A stretch of DNA of 64,000 nt from Mariniphaga sp040772505 (GCA_040772505.1 JAXGYA010000003.1:62001-126000), one strand, 5' to 3'. Shown: positions 25,389 to 34,733, counted from the stretch's first letter. Numbers and translations are program-made. Notes: generated from the letters alone by a model not told the origin.

Positions 25389-26823
25389 ATGATGAAACTT
25401 AAATTCAAATATAACTCTATTTTTGTAGTATTGTCATTAATACTAGCTATGCTTTTGATGCCATTAAAGAATGAAGTTTTCTCTTCATCGCTTAATATTG
25501 TTTTATCTATTATAGCTTTTACAAATATACTCTTGAGTATTCTGGAAAACCTCTTCATCTATAAATAATCATTGGATAAGATTCGAAATATTATTTTTAA
25601 TTGGCTATTTAATAGTTCATTTTCAAATACCTTTTACTGCAAGTTTAGGATGGGAACCTAATGACCCAGGATTTATTTGGATAAATAAAAATGTTGTAAA
25701 CTATGCAACTTGGTTAAGTCTTATTTCTTTGCTTTTTTGGATATTTGGTTTTTTATTTTTTGGATACATATTTATTAATCGGAAAAACAAAAGAAACAAA
25801 TATGATTCTGGAAAATTGAATTTACTTAAAGTATTAAATCGTTTGAAGTTTGTATTGTTAATTCTATTTATTTCATTTGTCTATTTAGTTGGGAGTGATT
25901 TTCTTTCAGGTGCATATGATGGTGGTGACAATTGGGGACCTGGTGCAAGCTATGTTTATATAACTTTGCGTAGCATTGTAGTTATATATATAATTATATT
26001 CTTTGTTCATTATAAAAATCAAATTACTACATTTAAAAATGTAAAGTCTGTATTTTTTAAAAACAAAATTTTTGCAACTATTCTTCTTTTATATTTTTTG
26101 ATTTTTTTATTAGCTGGAGATAGAGGACCCGTTATAGAAACAGCTATTGTTTTCACTTTTATGTATTCTATTACCCAAATAAGAATTAAGGGGGTAACAT
26201 TTCTTTTGCTAATTCTTTTTTCAATTATTACTATGTCAATCTTAGAAATGGGTCGAGGGCGTGATATTTCTAATAGAACTGAATCAAATATTATTTCAGA
26301 AGGATATAAAAATTTTTCTGATAAAGATGAATTTAATCCTACTTTGGAGTTAGCCTCATCCAATAGAATTTTATACCGTGCAATTGATGTGGTCCCAAAT
26401 AATCATCCATATTTATATGGATCCACAATATTGAGTAATATTATAAGCGCTGTTCCATTTGGAGCTAGAACATTAACTCAAGTTTTCAATGTTCCTAAAA
26501 TATATTTATCTTCTTCTCATTTTTTCACATTCATCGGCCAGGGAAATTATCCAACATGGGGCGAGGGAAGTGAAATAATTGCTGATTTATACATTAATCT
26601 TGGTATATATGGTATAATAATAATAATGATATTTTTTGGAGGATTGATTTGCAGGTTAAGTTTCTTTTCTATGTATCAAGATAATATTTACATATTAATT
26701 GTATATATGATTTTTACAATGTCAGCAATTACATTAAATAGAGCGCCTCTTTTCACGATTCTTCAACCTCTATTTTTCTCAACGATAATTTATAAATTAA
26801 TTACTTATAATGCAAGGAGATAA
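25389..26823 (+). pseudogene. Wzy-like O-antigen polymerase, interrupted by a frameshift
   Basis: A polytopic membrane protein in two frames. The first part, 25389-25568, starts MMKLKFKYNSIFVVLS, holds two hydrophobic segments and stops at 25566-25568. The second part continues in another frame as NNHWIRFEILFLIGYLIVHF through GWEPNDPGFIWI to the stop at 26821-26823. It has about ten hydrophobic segments and the large periplasmic loop expected for Wzy (residues around RGRDISNRTE). The switch point lies between about 25540 and 25565. A later TTG at 25729 would omit several helices. If real, the frameshift would remove repeat-unit polymerisation by this gene; a sequencing error is also possible. 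Confidence 0.7.
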
Positions 26824-26824
26824 A

Positions 26825-27862
26825 ATGAAAATTTGCTTTATTACTCCTAATCTTGGTAAAGGTGGGATGGAACGGTTTTTGTCAATTATGACTAAAGAAG
26901 TTTCTAATATTCATGAGGTGATAATTATAACCTTAATAAATAATCATGTCGAATATGCTTTTGATGATAAGATAAAGATTATTCACATTAACGATAAATG
27001 GGATGGAAACATTATTAAAGTATTTTTCTCATTGTATAAATTGCTTCGTAGTATAACTCCTGATGTTGTTATTGGCTTCAGTGAAGTTTTTAATCCCCTT
27101 ACGATTTTAGTCTCAAAGCTTAATAAATTAAAGGTTTTCATATCAGATAGGAGCAATCCTTTAATGAGACATAAACTTCGGGATAGAATTTCTCGCACGG
27201 TTTTATATCCTTTCTCTGATGGAATTATAGCACAAACTGACTTAGCGAAGAATACATTTTTAAAGAAAAAGTTCAATAAGAATATATGTGTAATACCAAA
27301 TCCTTTAATTGAATTTAGAGATTCTAAGATTGATCCAACTAAGAAGTATATTATAACTTCTGGAAGGTTAGAAATTTCAAAAAACCAGGGGGAACTCTTG
27401 GATATATTTAGCAAAGTAGTTAGAGATGATTGGAAGCTTATTATAATTGGTGATGGATCCCAAAAAATAAAGTTAGAAAAAAAAGCAAAATTACTAGGTA
27501 TTAGTGAGAAGGTAAACTTTGTCGGCAAACAGAATGATATTGAATTTTGGTTAAATAAAGGGTCTATATATATATATACCTCTTTGTCAGAAGGTTTTCC
27601 AAATGCATTAAGTGAAGCAATAGCAACACCACTTGCATCTATAGCATACGATTGTCCGGCAGGTGTTTCCGACTTGATAGAGGATGGTGAAAATGGTTTT
27701 CTAATCCCTCTAGGAAATCAAGATATTTTTATAAATAAATTAAATATGCTAATTGATTCTGAAAGATTAAGAGAGAAATTTATGCGAGAAGGCATAAAAT
27801 CGAGGCATAAATATAAAGCAAATAATATTGCACTGAAACTTGTTGATTTTATAACCAGCTAG
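26825..27862 (+). CDS. glycosyltransferase family 4
   Basis: A 345-residue GT-B transferase. The N-terminus MKICFITPNLGKGGMERFL is the typical GT4 opening (GGxER). The C-terminal domain carries ITSGRLEISKNQGELLDIF and the donor-binding motif SLSEGFPNALSEAIATPLA (E-x7-E), followed by DLIEDGENGFLIP. The start is placed at ATG 26825, one base after the polymerase stop; an ATG at 26810 overlaps that gene. It adds one sugar to the lipid-linked repeat unit, donor unknown. Confidence 0.9.
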   Translation: MKICFITPNLGKGGMERFLSIMTKEVSNIHEVIIITLINNHVEYAFDDKIKIIHINDKWDGNIIKVFFSLYKLLRSITPDVVIGFSEVFNPLTILVSKLNKLKVFISDRSNPLMRHKLRDRISRTVLYPFSDGIIAQTDLAKNTFLKKKFNKNICVIPNPLIEFRDSKIDPTKKYIITSGRLEISKNQGELLDIFSKVVRDDWKLIIIGDGSQKIKLEKKAKLLGISEKVNFVGKQNDIEFWLNKGSIYIYTSLSEGFPNALSEAIATPLASIAYDCPAGVSDLIEDGENGFLIPLGNQDIFINKLNMLIDSERLREKFMREGIKSRHKYKANNIALKLVDFITS

Positions 27863-27902
27863 TTATAATTAAGACAGCTACTTAAATTAAAAAACTAAAA
27901 TT

Positions 27903-28718
27903 ATGAGATTGAAACCAGGCATCTCTGTGTTAATGGGTATCTACAACTGTGCGGATACTCTACCCGAAGCATTAGATTCATTATATGCTCAAACTTACCA
28001 AGGCTTTAAACTCATTCTTTGTGATGATGGGTCAACTGATAATACTTACGAAGTAGCGAAAGCGTATGCTGATAAGCATGATAATATAATACTCTTGCAA
28101 AACAAAGAGAATATAAAGTTAGCAGCTACATTAAACAGGTGTCTTGAACATGCCGATACTGAATATATAGCACGTATGGATGGCGATGATATATCCTTAC
28201 CTACAAGATTTGAAAAACAAATTGAGTTTTTGGATAATCATCCCGAATATGCAGTTGTAAGTACACCCATGATTCATTTCGACGAAACAGGTGATTGGGG
28301 AGAAGGTACTGCAAACCCTACACCCAATAAGAAGAGTTTTAGAAAAGGAACTCCACATAATCATGCTCCCAGCATGGTGCGTACTGCTGTTATGAAAGAA
28401 GTTGGTGGATATACTGTAAGCAAATATTTAGAACGAGGTCAAGACTATTATCTGTGGTATAAAATTTATAAAGCAGGATATAAGGGGTATAATTTGCAAG
28501 AACCATTGTATAAAATGAGGGACGATAGGGATGCAATGGGGAGGAGGACATTTAGGAGTAGGTGGAATGGGTTTATTGTTAAAAGGAAAGTAATGAAAGA
28601 TTTAGGCATTAAAAATGCTTTTTGCTATGCATTACCTGATTTGGTAAAGGCGTTTATCCCTGCATTTGTAATGGAAAGAATACGTAAGAAAAGAATGGGT
28701 ATTTTAAAAAACATATAA
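27903..28718 (+). CDS. glycosyltransferase family 2
   Basis: A 271-residue GT-A transferase. The N-terminal domain shows ISVLMGIYNCADTLPEALDS and LILCDDGSTDNT. The metal-binding DxD motif is in YIARMDGDDISLPTRFEKQ, and a conserved YLERGQDYYLWYKIYKAG segment near the C-terminus holds the catalytic region. It lies 40 bases after the GT4 gene and is probably in the same operon. Composition returns towards the chromosomal average compared with the preceding four genes. Confidence 0.9.
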   Translation: MRLKPGISVLMGIYNCADTLPEALDSLYAQTYQGFKLILCDDGSTDNTYEVAKAYADKHDNIILLQNKENIKLAATLNRCLEHADTEYIARMDGDDISLPTRFEKQIEFLDNHPEYAVVSTPMIHFDETGDWGEGTANPTPNKKSFRKGTPHNHAPSMVRTAVMKEVGGYTVSKYLERGQDYYLWYKIYKAGYKGYNLQEPLYKMRDDRDAMGRRTFRSRWNGFIVKRKVMKDLGIKNAFCYALPDLVKAFIPAFVMERIRKKRMGILKNI

Positions 28719-28724
28719 AAAAAT

Positions 28725-28928
28725 ATGAATATTAACCCAAAACTCATCCGCATCACCACAGTTCCCGTTTCCCTTGCAGTACTGATACGAGGCCAACACC
28801 GCTACATGACACAACATGGTTTTGAAGTAGTAGGTGTATCATCATCGGGCAAAGATCTGGAAGAAGTGAGTAAATCGGAAGGAATACGCACAGAAGCGGT
28901 GGAAATGATACGGACACTATCACCATAA
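28725..28928 (+). pseudogene. 5' fragment of a GT4 glycosyltransferase (copy C)
   Basis: Sixty-seven codons beginning NPKLIRITTVPVSLAVLIRG. This is the N-terminus of a GT4 family that normally continues into a core with HSHTPKAG. It breaks off after VEMIRTLSP and runs into the promoter region of the sce7726 gene. The last 91 bases of the match (28818-28908) are identical to 32113-32203 in a second 5' fragment on the far side of the inserted cassette. Confidence 0.8.
28818..28908 (+). repeat. 91-bp perfect repeat, left copy
   Basis: Identical to 32113-32203. Upstream of it the two glycosyltransferase fragments differ at many positions; downstream the left copy ends within 20 bases. Confidence 0.9.
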
Positions 28929-28988
28929 ATAGGCTTCCAATTAGATAAATAAGAATGTAGAGAGCAAGGTTTTCTATTTGATTATTCA

Positions 28989-28996
28989 TATATTTG
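28989..28996 (+). promoter_or_regulatory. candidate -7 element of the sce7726 cassette (TATATTTG)
   Basis: Matches TANNTTTG and lies 26 bases before the ATG at 29023. It shows that the cassette can be transcribed on its own and that the reading frame upstream of 29023 is probably leader. Confidence 0.45.
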
Positions 28997-29022
28997 TAGT
29001 ATCACCATTCAGAAGTATTATT

Positions 29023-29871
29023 ATGACAGTTAGCACAAATCAATTAAGAGATATGTCATCACTTTTTATGAGAAGTGAAGTCAATCGTTGGCTGAAAAGT
29101 GATTTTGAGTCTATTGATATAAAGCTTAAACGATATAATCTTTTAGAGAAAAACAAAGGCAAAACCTACTTACAGGTTTTAAGAAATACGTATAAGACTA
29201 TTGCGCAGCATTATCCAAATGAATACGTTGTTAAAAATGAATTTCTAGGTCAGAGAATTAAAGAGTTGCTTGGAACTAACAAATCCGTGGTTTTTAATGA
29301 GTTTAGAGTTGGAAAAGCTATTGCTGATTTAGTATTGTTTAATGGTGACTCTAAGGTGTTTGAAATTAAAACCATTTTAGACCAAGAGTACAGACTTGAC
29401 TCACAACTGGCAGAATATAAAAAAATTTTCAACTATGTCTATATCATTGTTCCTATCGAGCAGTTAGAGAGGTATGATACTTACGATATTGATGTAGGGA
29501 TTATAACCTACAATCAAACTCATAATGAGTTTGAGGTGCAAAGAGAAGCAGGCAGAAACTTGAATATGGATGTTGACATTGTGATGGAGGTGTTGCATTC
29601 AAAAGAGTACTTGGAAATAATTGCCAACAATTTTGAATTGCCCAATGACATAAATGCTTTCAATCAGTTTGAAGTTTCTAAAAAAATAATTTCTACTTTA
29701 TCTGCTGATCTTCTTAACGAGATATTCGTTGAAACAATGAAGAAGAGAAATGTCAACAATCTCTTTTTTAATAAGATTAATAGTGAGTTTAATCAGGTTT
29801 GCCTATCTATGAATCTTAAAAAAGAAGAAAGAGACAATATGATTTCAAATTTGAGAAAAACAATAACTTAA
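29023..29871 (+). CDS. sce7726 family protein (predicted nuclease-like)
   Basis: A 282-residue protein starting MTVSTNQLRDMSSLFMRSEV. I place it in the sce7726 family by its N-terminus, by KTYLQVLRNTYKTIAQHYPN and by its pairing with an sce7725 protein. The central part reads VVFNEFRVGKAIADLVLFNG then KVFEIKT, an N-terminal Glu, a D and an E-x-K with the spacing of PD-(D/E)XK nucleases. A helical C-terminal half has no obvious motif. It starts at ATG 29023 because a TANNTTTG element occupies 28989-28996. It is the first gene of a three-gene unit with 12 bases to the next gene. Function is unknown; nuclease activity is inferred only from the motif. Confidence 0.75.
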   Translation: MTVSTNQLRDMSSLFMRSEVNRWLKSDFESIDIKLKRYNLLEKNKGKTYLQVLRNTYKTIAQHYPNEYVVKNEFLGQRIKELLGTNKSVVFNEFRVGKAIADLVLFNGDSKVFEIKTILDQEYRLDSQLAEYKKIFNYVYIIVPIEQLERYDTYDIDVGIITYNQTHNEFEVQREAGRNLNMDVDIVMEVLHSKEYLEIIANNFELPNDINAFNQFEVSKKIISTLSADLLNEIFVETMKKRNVNNLFFNKINSEFNQVCLSMNLKKEERDNMISNLRKTIT

Positions 29872-29883
29872 ATCAGATACAAC

Positions 29884-30822
29884 ATGTATTACCCATACTT
29901 GAGAGCTCGTCAATTTGAACTGATTGCACTTAGAGAGCTGGCATTAGAAGGAGCCACAAATAATGTTGTTCCGGTACTTGAGCCCTTGAGCAATCGATTT
30001 AATAATTTACTATTAGCTAATAAAGTGTTTTGTGAGCAAGGTTTTAAGCCCTATTTGTTGGTAAATCCACTTGAGGGTGATAGTAAGGGAGACTCAGAAC
30101 TCTTTTTAGAGTTCTTGGCCAAATTAGAAGACACAAGCTTTCAGGTTGCTTTCCATTTTAATGATAATAAAGGATATATCGAATCATCTATAGAAAAATA
30201 CAATCTTACCAACTGTATGGTCGTTGGATTGGATAACTATACAGATGAAGACCAACTAAAAGAGTTGTGCATTAATTCATCAGTGACGCATATAATGTTG
30301 CTAGATCCAGTGCGAAATAGAGGGCTTCATAGGTTTATGAAAACACTATCAGGTAAATCTTATATTAGGCTTGATGACCCTTTTGAAAAAGAGCCACAAA
30401 ATGCAGCGTATTTGGAAAGACCGGCACGAAAATTTTCTGAAGAACATCGCTATTTTTCATCTGAAGACTTTCATGGTTTTGGAGATTTTACAGTCTTGCC
30501 TCGTGAGTTTATTGATGGTGGTAGCGCACCGAGGGCTGTTGTTATTCATTTTACATACATAAATGAGATAGATGAACAAAATATTTGGATTCGTCATTTT
30601 ACATCCATTTCAAACGATTCAATAGCCAACGTGCAGGGAAAGTTTGCTGAGGCAGCTGAAAAAGCGGTTGAGTTTATTGACGCAGAAAACATAACAAATA
30701 GTGCCGCTATGGAACTTAAAGACTACTTTACTAGGCATCATTATCCGGGCTTAGGTGTTGTTAAGAAAATATCAATTAAAAATCATTTGTTAATCATTGA
30801 AGCTTTCTTAAATCTAAGGTAA
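29884..30822 (+). CDS. sce7725 / beta family protein
   Basis: A 312-residue member of the sce7725 (beta protein) family, recognised by its opening MYYPYLRARQFELIALREL and by VVPVLEPLSNRF. It contains YIRLDDPFEKEPQNAAYLE and FHGFGDFTVLPREFIDGGSA, also typical of the family. There is no signal peptide or membrane segment. It lies 12 bases after sce7726 and one base before the RES gene, so all three are cotranscribed. The biochemical role of the family is not established. Its regular pairing with sce7726 suggests that the two act together. Confidence 0.8.
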   Translation: MYYPYLRARQFELIALRELALEGATNNVVPVLEPLSNRFNNLLLANKVFCEQGFKPYLLVNPLEGDSKGDSELFLEFLAKLEDTSFQVAFHFNDNKGYIESSIEKYNLTNCMVVGLDNYTDEDQLKELCINSSVTHIMLLDPVRNRGLHRFMKTLSGKSYIRLDDPFEKEPQNAAYLERPARKFSEEHRYFSSEDFHGFGDFTVLPREFIDGGSAPRAVVIHFTYINEIDEQNIWIRHFTSISNDSIANVQGKFAEAAEKAVEFIDAENITNSAAMELKDYFTRHHYPGLGVVKKISIKNHLLIIEAFLNLR

Positions 30823-30823
30823 T

Positions 30824-31882
30824 ATGAAGATATGTGTTGAGTGCTTTGATGATGTGGAGTTAAAGGGTTTTATCGTATCTCAAAATCAAACCGGTAGCTG
30901 TGATGCTTGCGAGAGTCGAGAAACTTTTATTATTGACATTGATGAGATACTTGATTTTGTAAAAAGTTTGTTGAGTAATTTTCAGGTAGATGAGCATAGT
31001 ACTACCACGCCATTAGTAAAGCTTATTCAACAGCATTGGAGTTTTTTTAGAAGTGAAGAAATAGGAAATAAGATCCTTTTTGAAATATTGAAAGTTATTG
31101 ATTCGCCTATAAAAGATGTCGATACTCCGGTTATGTTTAGTGATGACATTGAATATAACGTTGGGTTTTGGAACACCTTAAAAGATCAGCTTAAGTGGAA
31201 AAGTAGATACATTACGAATATAAACTATCTGACAGAGGATGAGCTTGGGTGGGATGGTTTTTTTGAAAGTGAAGTTGTTATTCAACCAACGGATTCATTT
31301 TATAGAGGAAGATTGCAAAACAGAGCCGACTCAGCCCCATTTAGCAAAGATGAAATGTACAGCCCGCCTAAAGATATGGCTTCAGCGGGGAGGGCAAATC
31401 CCCCTGGAATTCCATTCCTTTACTTGTGCGATAATATAAAAACCGTGCCCTATGAGATTAGGGCATCTTATCTTGATGAAGTATCTATTGGCACATTCCA
31501 TTTGAAAGAAGGATTAAGCAAGACTATTCGAATTTCAGACTTTACTGAGAAACCCATTGTGTTTCTTGGAGCTGAATAAAATTATTATGTCATTAACAGG
31601 AAAAAAAAATCGACTCTTTTGAAAAAAAGAATCAGTTATGACTTATCTAAACCGATGAGAAGATATGACTCAGAGTTGGACTATATACCAACTCAATTTA
31701 TCTGTGAATTCTTAAAAACATTCACCGGTGTGGATGGAATAAAATTTAAGAGCTCATTACATACCGAAGGAAACAATTATGTAATTTTTGACCAGAATAT
31801 TATGGAGTGTGCAGAGGTTAATCGGTATAAGATAAATAAAGTAGAAATAGAGGCTGAAGAGCATGGGTTATTTAAGTTATAA
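30824..31882 (+). pseudogene. HEPN/RES N-terminal and RES domain protein with in-frame stop
   Basis: The first 251 codons carry an N-terminal zinc-ribbon-like segment (CVECFDDVELKGFI with CDACES) as in HEPN/RES N-terminal domains. They are followed by the RES core: the conserved Arg in SFYRGRLQNR, the segment AGRANPPGIPFLYLC, and the Glu in TVPYEIR. A TAA at 31577-31579 ends it after FLGAE. The same frame then continues without a break as KKRISYDLSKPMRRYDSELD to 31882, which is the family's normal C-terminus. RES domains are NAD+-consuming toxins of the ADP-ribosyltransferase fold. The stop may be a nonsense mutation, a sequencing error or a readthrough site; without the tail the domain lacks its last part. 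Confidence 0.8.
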
Positions 31883-31983
31883 AAAGAAGTGAGTAAAGTT
31901 AATCTGTTTTTACACAATTGTTATTCTAAGCTAGGTTGAGGCTTCAGTAAAATCCAAGTATTATTGTGAGTTAATATTAAAAT
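31883..31983. other. short intergenic gap at the right edge of the RES cassette
   Basis: AT-rich, no recognisable feature. It joins the RES gene to the second glycosyltransferase fragment. Confidence 0.3.
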
Positions 31984-32315
31984 ATGTCATTCAAACACTA
32001 CACAACAAGTAACCAGGGAATAATTTCCTTCCCCAAACTCATCCGCATTACCACCGTTCCCGTCTCCCTTGCAGGATTGATACGCGGTCAACACCGCTTC
32101 ATGACCCAACAAGGTTTTGAAGTAGTAGGTGTATCATCATCGGGCAAAGATCTGGAAGAAGTGAGTAAATCGGAAGGAATACGCACAGAAGCGGTGGAAA
32201 TGACACGCACACTATCGCCTTTAAAAGATTTGAAATCGCTATGGCAGTTTTATCGATTGTGCAGGAGAGAAAAACCTACTATTGTGCATTCGCACACACC
32301 CAAGGCGGGAGATCT
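31984..32315 (+). pseudogene. 5' fragment of a GT4 glycosyltransferase (copy D)
   Basis: It opens with a short non-homologous lead, then FPKLIRITTVPVSLAGLIRG as in copy C. It continues further than copy C through SPLKDLKSLWQFYRLCRREK to VHSHTPKAG. The homology ends there at about 32313 and a stop follows at 32367. The C-terminal GT-B domain is missing. The gene that follows at 32448 is a different GT4. Both 5' copies of this transferase are therefore inactive. Confidence 0.8.
32113..32203 (+). repeat. 91-bp perfect repeat, right copy
   Basis: Identical to 28818-28908; together the copies bracket the sce7726-sce7725-RES cassette as direct repeats 3.3 kb apart. Confidence 0.9.
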
Positions 32316-32447
32316 CAAATATCAGAAGACAACTGAAAGAAATAATAACCCACTTTTAAGTGCTTAAAAATAAATATAACTTTATTTCTGCAAACATGGG
32401 TGATTTTGCTAATGATTAAACATGTAGAATATATAGCTTTAGGAAAA

Positions 32448-33575
32448 ATGAAAACTCTTCTTATGATAACAAATGTGGATTGGTTCTTTATTTCACATCG
32501 TTTAGTGATTGCACAAGAAGCAATCAGTAAGGGCTGGAAAGTATATGTGGCAGCAGAAGATACCGGAAGAGGGTGTGAGATAGCTGTGAATGGAATAACT
32601 TTTATAGACTTTAAATTCTCACGGTCAGGTACTAATCCATTTGAAGAAATAGAGACGTTGCGTAACTTTAGAAAGCTGTACAAAGAGATCAAGCCTGATG
32701 TGGTTCATCATATTACGCTGAAGCCTGTTATCTATGGTTCATTGACAGCCAAAATGCTAAAAGTAAAAGGGGTTGTGAATGCAGTGAGTGGATTGGGGTA
32801 TAACTTTACGAGTGGTAGGCAGGGTTTGGTCGCGAAAGTGATGATCAAAATGATGCGCTATGGCTTCAAAAAAGACAACTTGACAGTTATATTTCAAAAC
32901 GGAGATGATCAGAAAGAAATGACCGATTTGGGTGTGGTGCAGACCAATAACAAAGTTGTACTTATTAAAGGTTCGGGCGTTGATCTAGAAAAGTTTAAAC
33001 AATCAGAAATGCCTGCGTTTGACAGAGTAAAAGTACTTTTTCCTACTAGAATGCTTTGGGACAAAGGAACGAAAGAGTTACACGATGCAACAGAGCTATT
33101 AAAGAATAAATATAAAGACAGAGTGCAATTTATATTGGCTGGAATGGCCGACGAAGATAACAAAGCAGGTGTACCTGCTAATTATCTGAATGAATGGCAA
33201 GATGGAGAATATGTGAAATGGATAGGGTATCAAAAAGATATGGTGCAGGTATATAACGATTCACATATTGTTGTTCTTCCATCCTACTACAGAGAAGGGA
33301 TGCCAAAAACATTGATTGAAGCTTGTGCTGTGGGCAGAGCTATTGTTACAACTGATGCAATTGGTTGCAGAGAGTGTGTGGATGAAGGAGTAAATGGATT
33401 AAAAGTGCCTGTGCATAGTGTTAAGGAATTAGCAGGTGCATTGGAAACTTTATTTGAAAATCCTGAAATGATTAAACAGATGGGTGATGCTTCTCGTAAA
33501 AAAGCAGAAGCTGAATTTGATGTCAGGAATGTTGTTGACAAGCATATGGAAATATATGAAGAATTGAATAATTAA
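32448..33575 (+). CDS. glycosyltransferase family 4
   Basis: A 375-residue GT-B transferase. The start is put at ATG 32448 (MKTLLMITNVDWFFISHRL), because a longer frame from 32400 adds residues without family character. Features include VVHHITLKPVIYGSLTAKML and AVSGLGYNFTSGRQGLVAK in the acceptor domain. The donor domain has FPTRMLWDKGTKELHDATE and the E-x7-E-type motif YREGMPKTLIEACAVGRAI. It belongs to the PglA/WbpX-like group often next to a quinovosamine-type SDR and a small initiating transferase, exactly the two genes that follow. Confidence 0.9.
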   Translation: MKTLLMITNVDWFFISHRLVIAQEAISKGWKVYVAAEDTGRGCEIAVNGITFIDFKFSRSGTNPFEEIETLRNFRKLYKEIKPDVVHHITLKPVIYGSLTAKMLKVKGVVNAVSGLGYNFTSGRQGLVAKVMIKMMRYGFKKDNLTVIFQNGDDQKEMTDLGVVQTNNKVVLIKGSGVDLEKFKQSEMPAFDRVKVLFPTRMLWDKGTKELHDATELLKNKYKDRVQFILAGMADEDNKAGVPANYLNEWQDGEYVKWIGYQKDMVQVYNDSHIVVLPSYYREGMPKTLIEACAVGRAIVTTDAIGCRECVDEGVNGLKVPVHSVKELAGALETLFENPEMIKQMGDASRKKAEAEFDVRNVVDKHMEIYEELNN

Positions 33576-33578
33576 GAA

Positions 33579-34526
33579 ATGAAATCAATATTAATCACCG
33601 GTATTAACGGCTTCGTAGGCTCTAACTTCACTAAAAAATGGAGCAACAAACACACACTTTATGGATTAGACATTCGTCAACCTAATGTAGAAGGTGTTGT
33701 TCACACCTACGGTTGGGATGAGTTGCAGGATATTCCGAAAGCAGATGCAATAGTACATCTGGCAGGCAAAGCCCATGATACACACCGCAAGAGCGATGAA
33801 CAGACTTATTTTGATATTAACACGGGATTGACAAAAAAGGTGTTTGATTGGTTTCTGACATCGGAGGCGCAGACTTTTGTATTCTTTAGTTCGGTGAAAG
33901 CTGCAGCAGATTATGTGCCCGGTGATATACTTACGGAGGATGTAAAGCCAAATCCTGTGGGCGCTTATGGTGAGTCGAAAATCAAGGCAGAGAGGTATAT
34001 ATTAAGTAAATGCGAAGAATATGAGCGATTGGGGAAGAGGGTGTATATTGTTCGTCCCTGCATGATTCATGGTCCTGGGAATAAGGGGAATTTAAATTTA
34101 TTATATAATGTGGTGTCTAAAGGTGTGCCTTGGCCCCTTGGTTCGTATGAAAATAGACGCTCTTTCTGCTCGATTGATAATATAGCGTATGTAGTGGAGC
34201 AGTTGATTGTGAATGAAAATGTTCCCAATGGAATCTATCATGTGTGCGATGACGAAGCGCTTTCAACAAATGAATTGATTGCATTGATTGCTCAGTCTGT
34301 AAACAAATCGCCACGTATATGGAAATTGCCTAAAACACTTATGAATACTTTTGCATCGGTTGGAGGGGCATTGCGCTTGCCTTTAACCAAAGAGCGCTTG
34401 CAAAAGCTGACTGAAAACTATGTGGTTTCGAATGAGAAGGTGAAGAAAGCACTTAATATTACCCAAATGCCAGTGAGTGCAGAAGAGGGGTTAACTAAAA
34501 CATTGAAAAGTTTTCAAACAAAATAA
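33579..34526 (+). CDS. NAD-dependent epimerase/reductase, WbpV-like SDR
   Basis: A 315-residue extended SDR. The cofactor site is ILITGINGFVGSNFT, and the active-site Tyr-Lys pair is in VGAYGESKIKAERYI preceded by FFSSVKAAAD. Proteins of this type beside a PglC-like transferase reduce UDP-4-keto-6-deoxy-GlcNAc to UDP-QuiNAc, or act as 4-epimerases that provide the first sugar. The PglF-like 4,6-dehydratase at 47473 could supply its substrate. It starts 4 bases after the GT4 gene. The substrate is inferred from neighbours, not shown. Confidence 0.82.
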   Translation: MKSILITGINGFVGSNFTKKWSNKHTLYGLDIRQPNVEGVVHTYGWDELQDIPKADAIVHLAGKAHDTHRKSDEQTYFDINTGLTKKVFDWFLTSEAQTFVFFSSVKAAADYVPGDILTEDVKPNPVGAYGESKIKAERYILSKCEEYERLGKRVYIVRPCMIHGPGNKGNLNLLYNVVSKGVPWPLGSYENRRSFCSIDNIAYVVEQLIVNENVPNGIYHVCDDEALSTNELIALIAQSVNKSPRIWKLPKTLMNTFASVGGALRLPLTKERLQKLTENYVVSNEKVKKALNITQMPVSAEEGLTKTLKSFQTK

Positions 34527-34528
34527 CC

Positions 34529-34684
34529 ATGATACGATTTTTTGATTTTATATTTTCTTTTGTAGGTCTTTTGTTCTTGTGGCCTGTCGGAGTTATCCTC
34601 TATGTAATAGGCTTGTTTGATACAGGCAAGCCTGTTTTTGTGCAAGAGCGTGTAGGCAAAAACAAGCAACTGTATAAGTTTTAA
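34529..34684 (+). pseudogene. 5' fragment of the initiating sugar transferase (copy A)
   Basis: Fifty-one codons, MIRFFDFIFSFVGLLFLWPV then a segment to VFVQERVGKNKQLYKF and a stop. It begins 2 bases after the SDR stop, where the intact transferase would be expected. Bases 34580-34665 are identical to 36682-36767 of the complete gene, while its first 50 bases differ from that gene at about a quarter of positions. Thirteen bases corresponding to KKPFK are missing before the stop. Confidence 0.85.
34580..34665 (+). repeat. 86-bp perfect repeat, left copy
   Basis: Identical to 36682-36767. The pair brackets the AlbA/HATPase gene at 34734-36602 as direct repeats 2.1 kb apart. Confidence 0.9.
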
Positions 34685-34733
34685 AGTTACGTAGTTTGTA
34701 GAATGTTGATTTCAACTTGGATAATGAATTGTA

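Noticed and set aside
28978..29022. upstream extension of the sce7726 gene from a TTG
   Set aside because: The stretch contains a TATATTTG promoter element, and the family-like N-terminus begins at ATG 29023.
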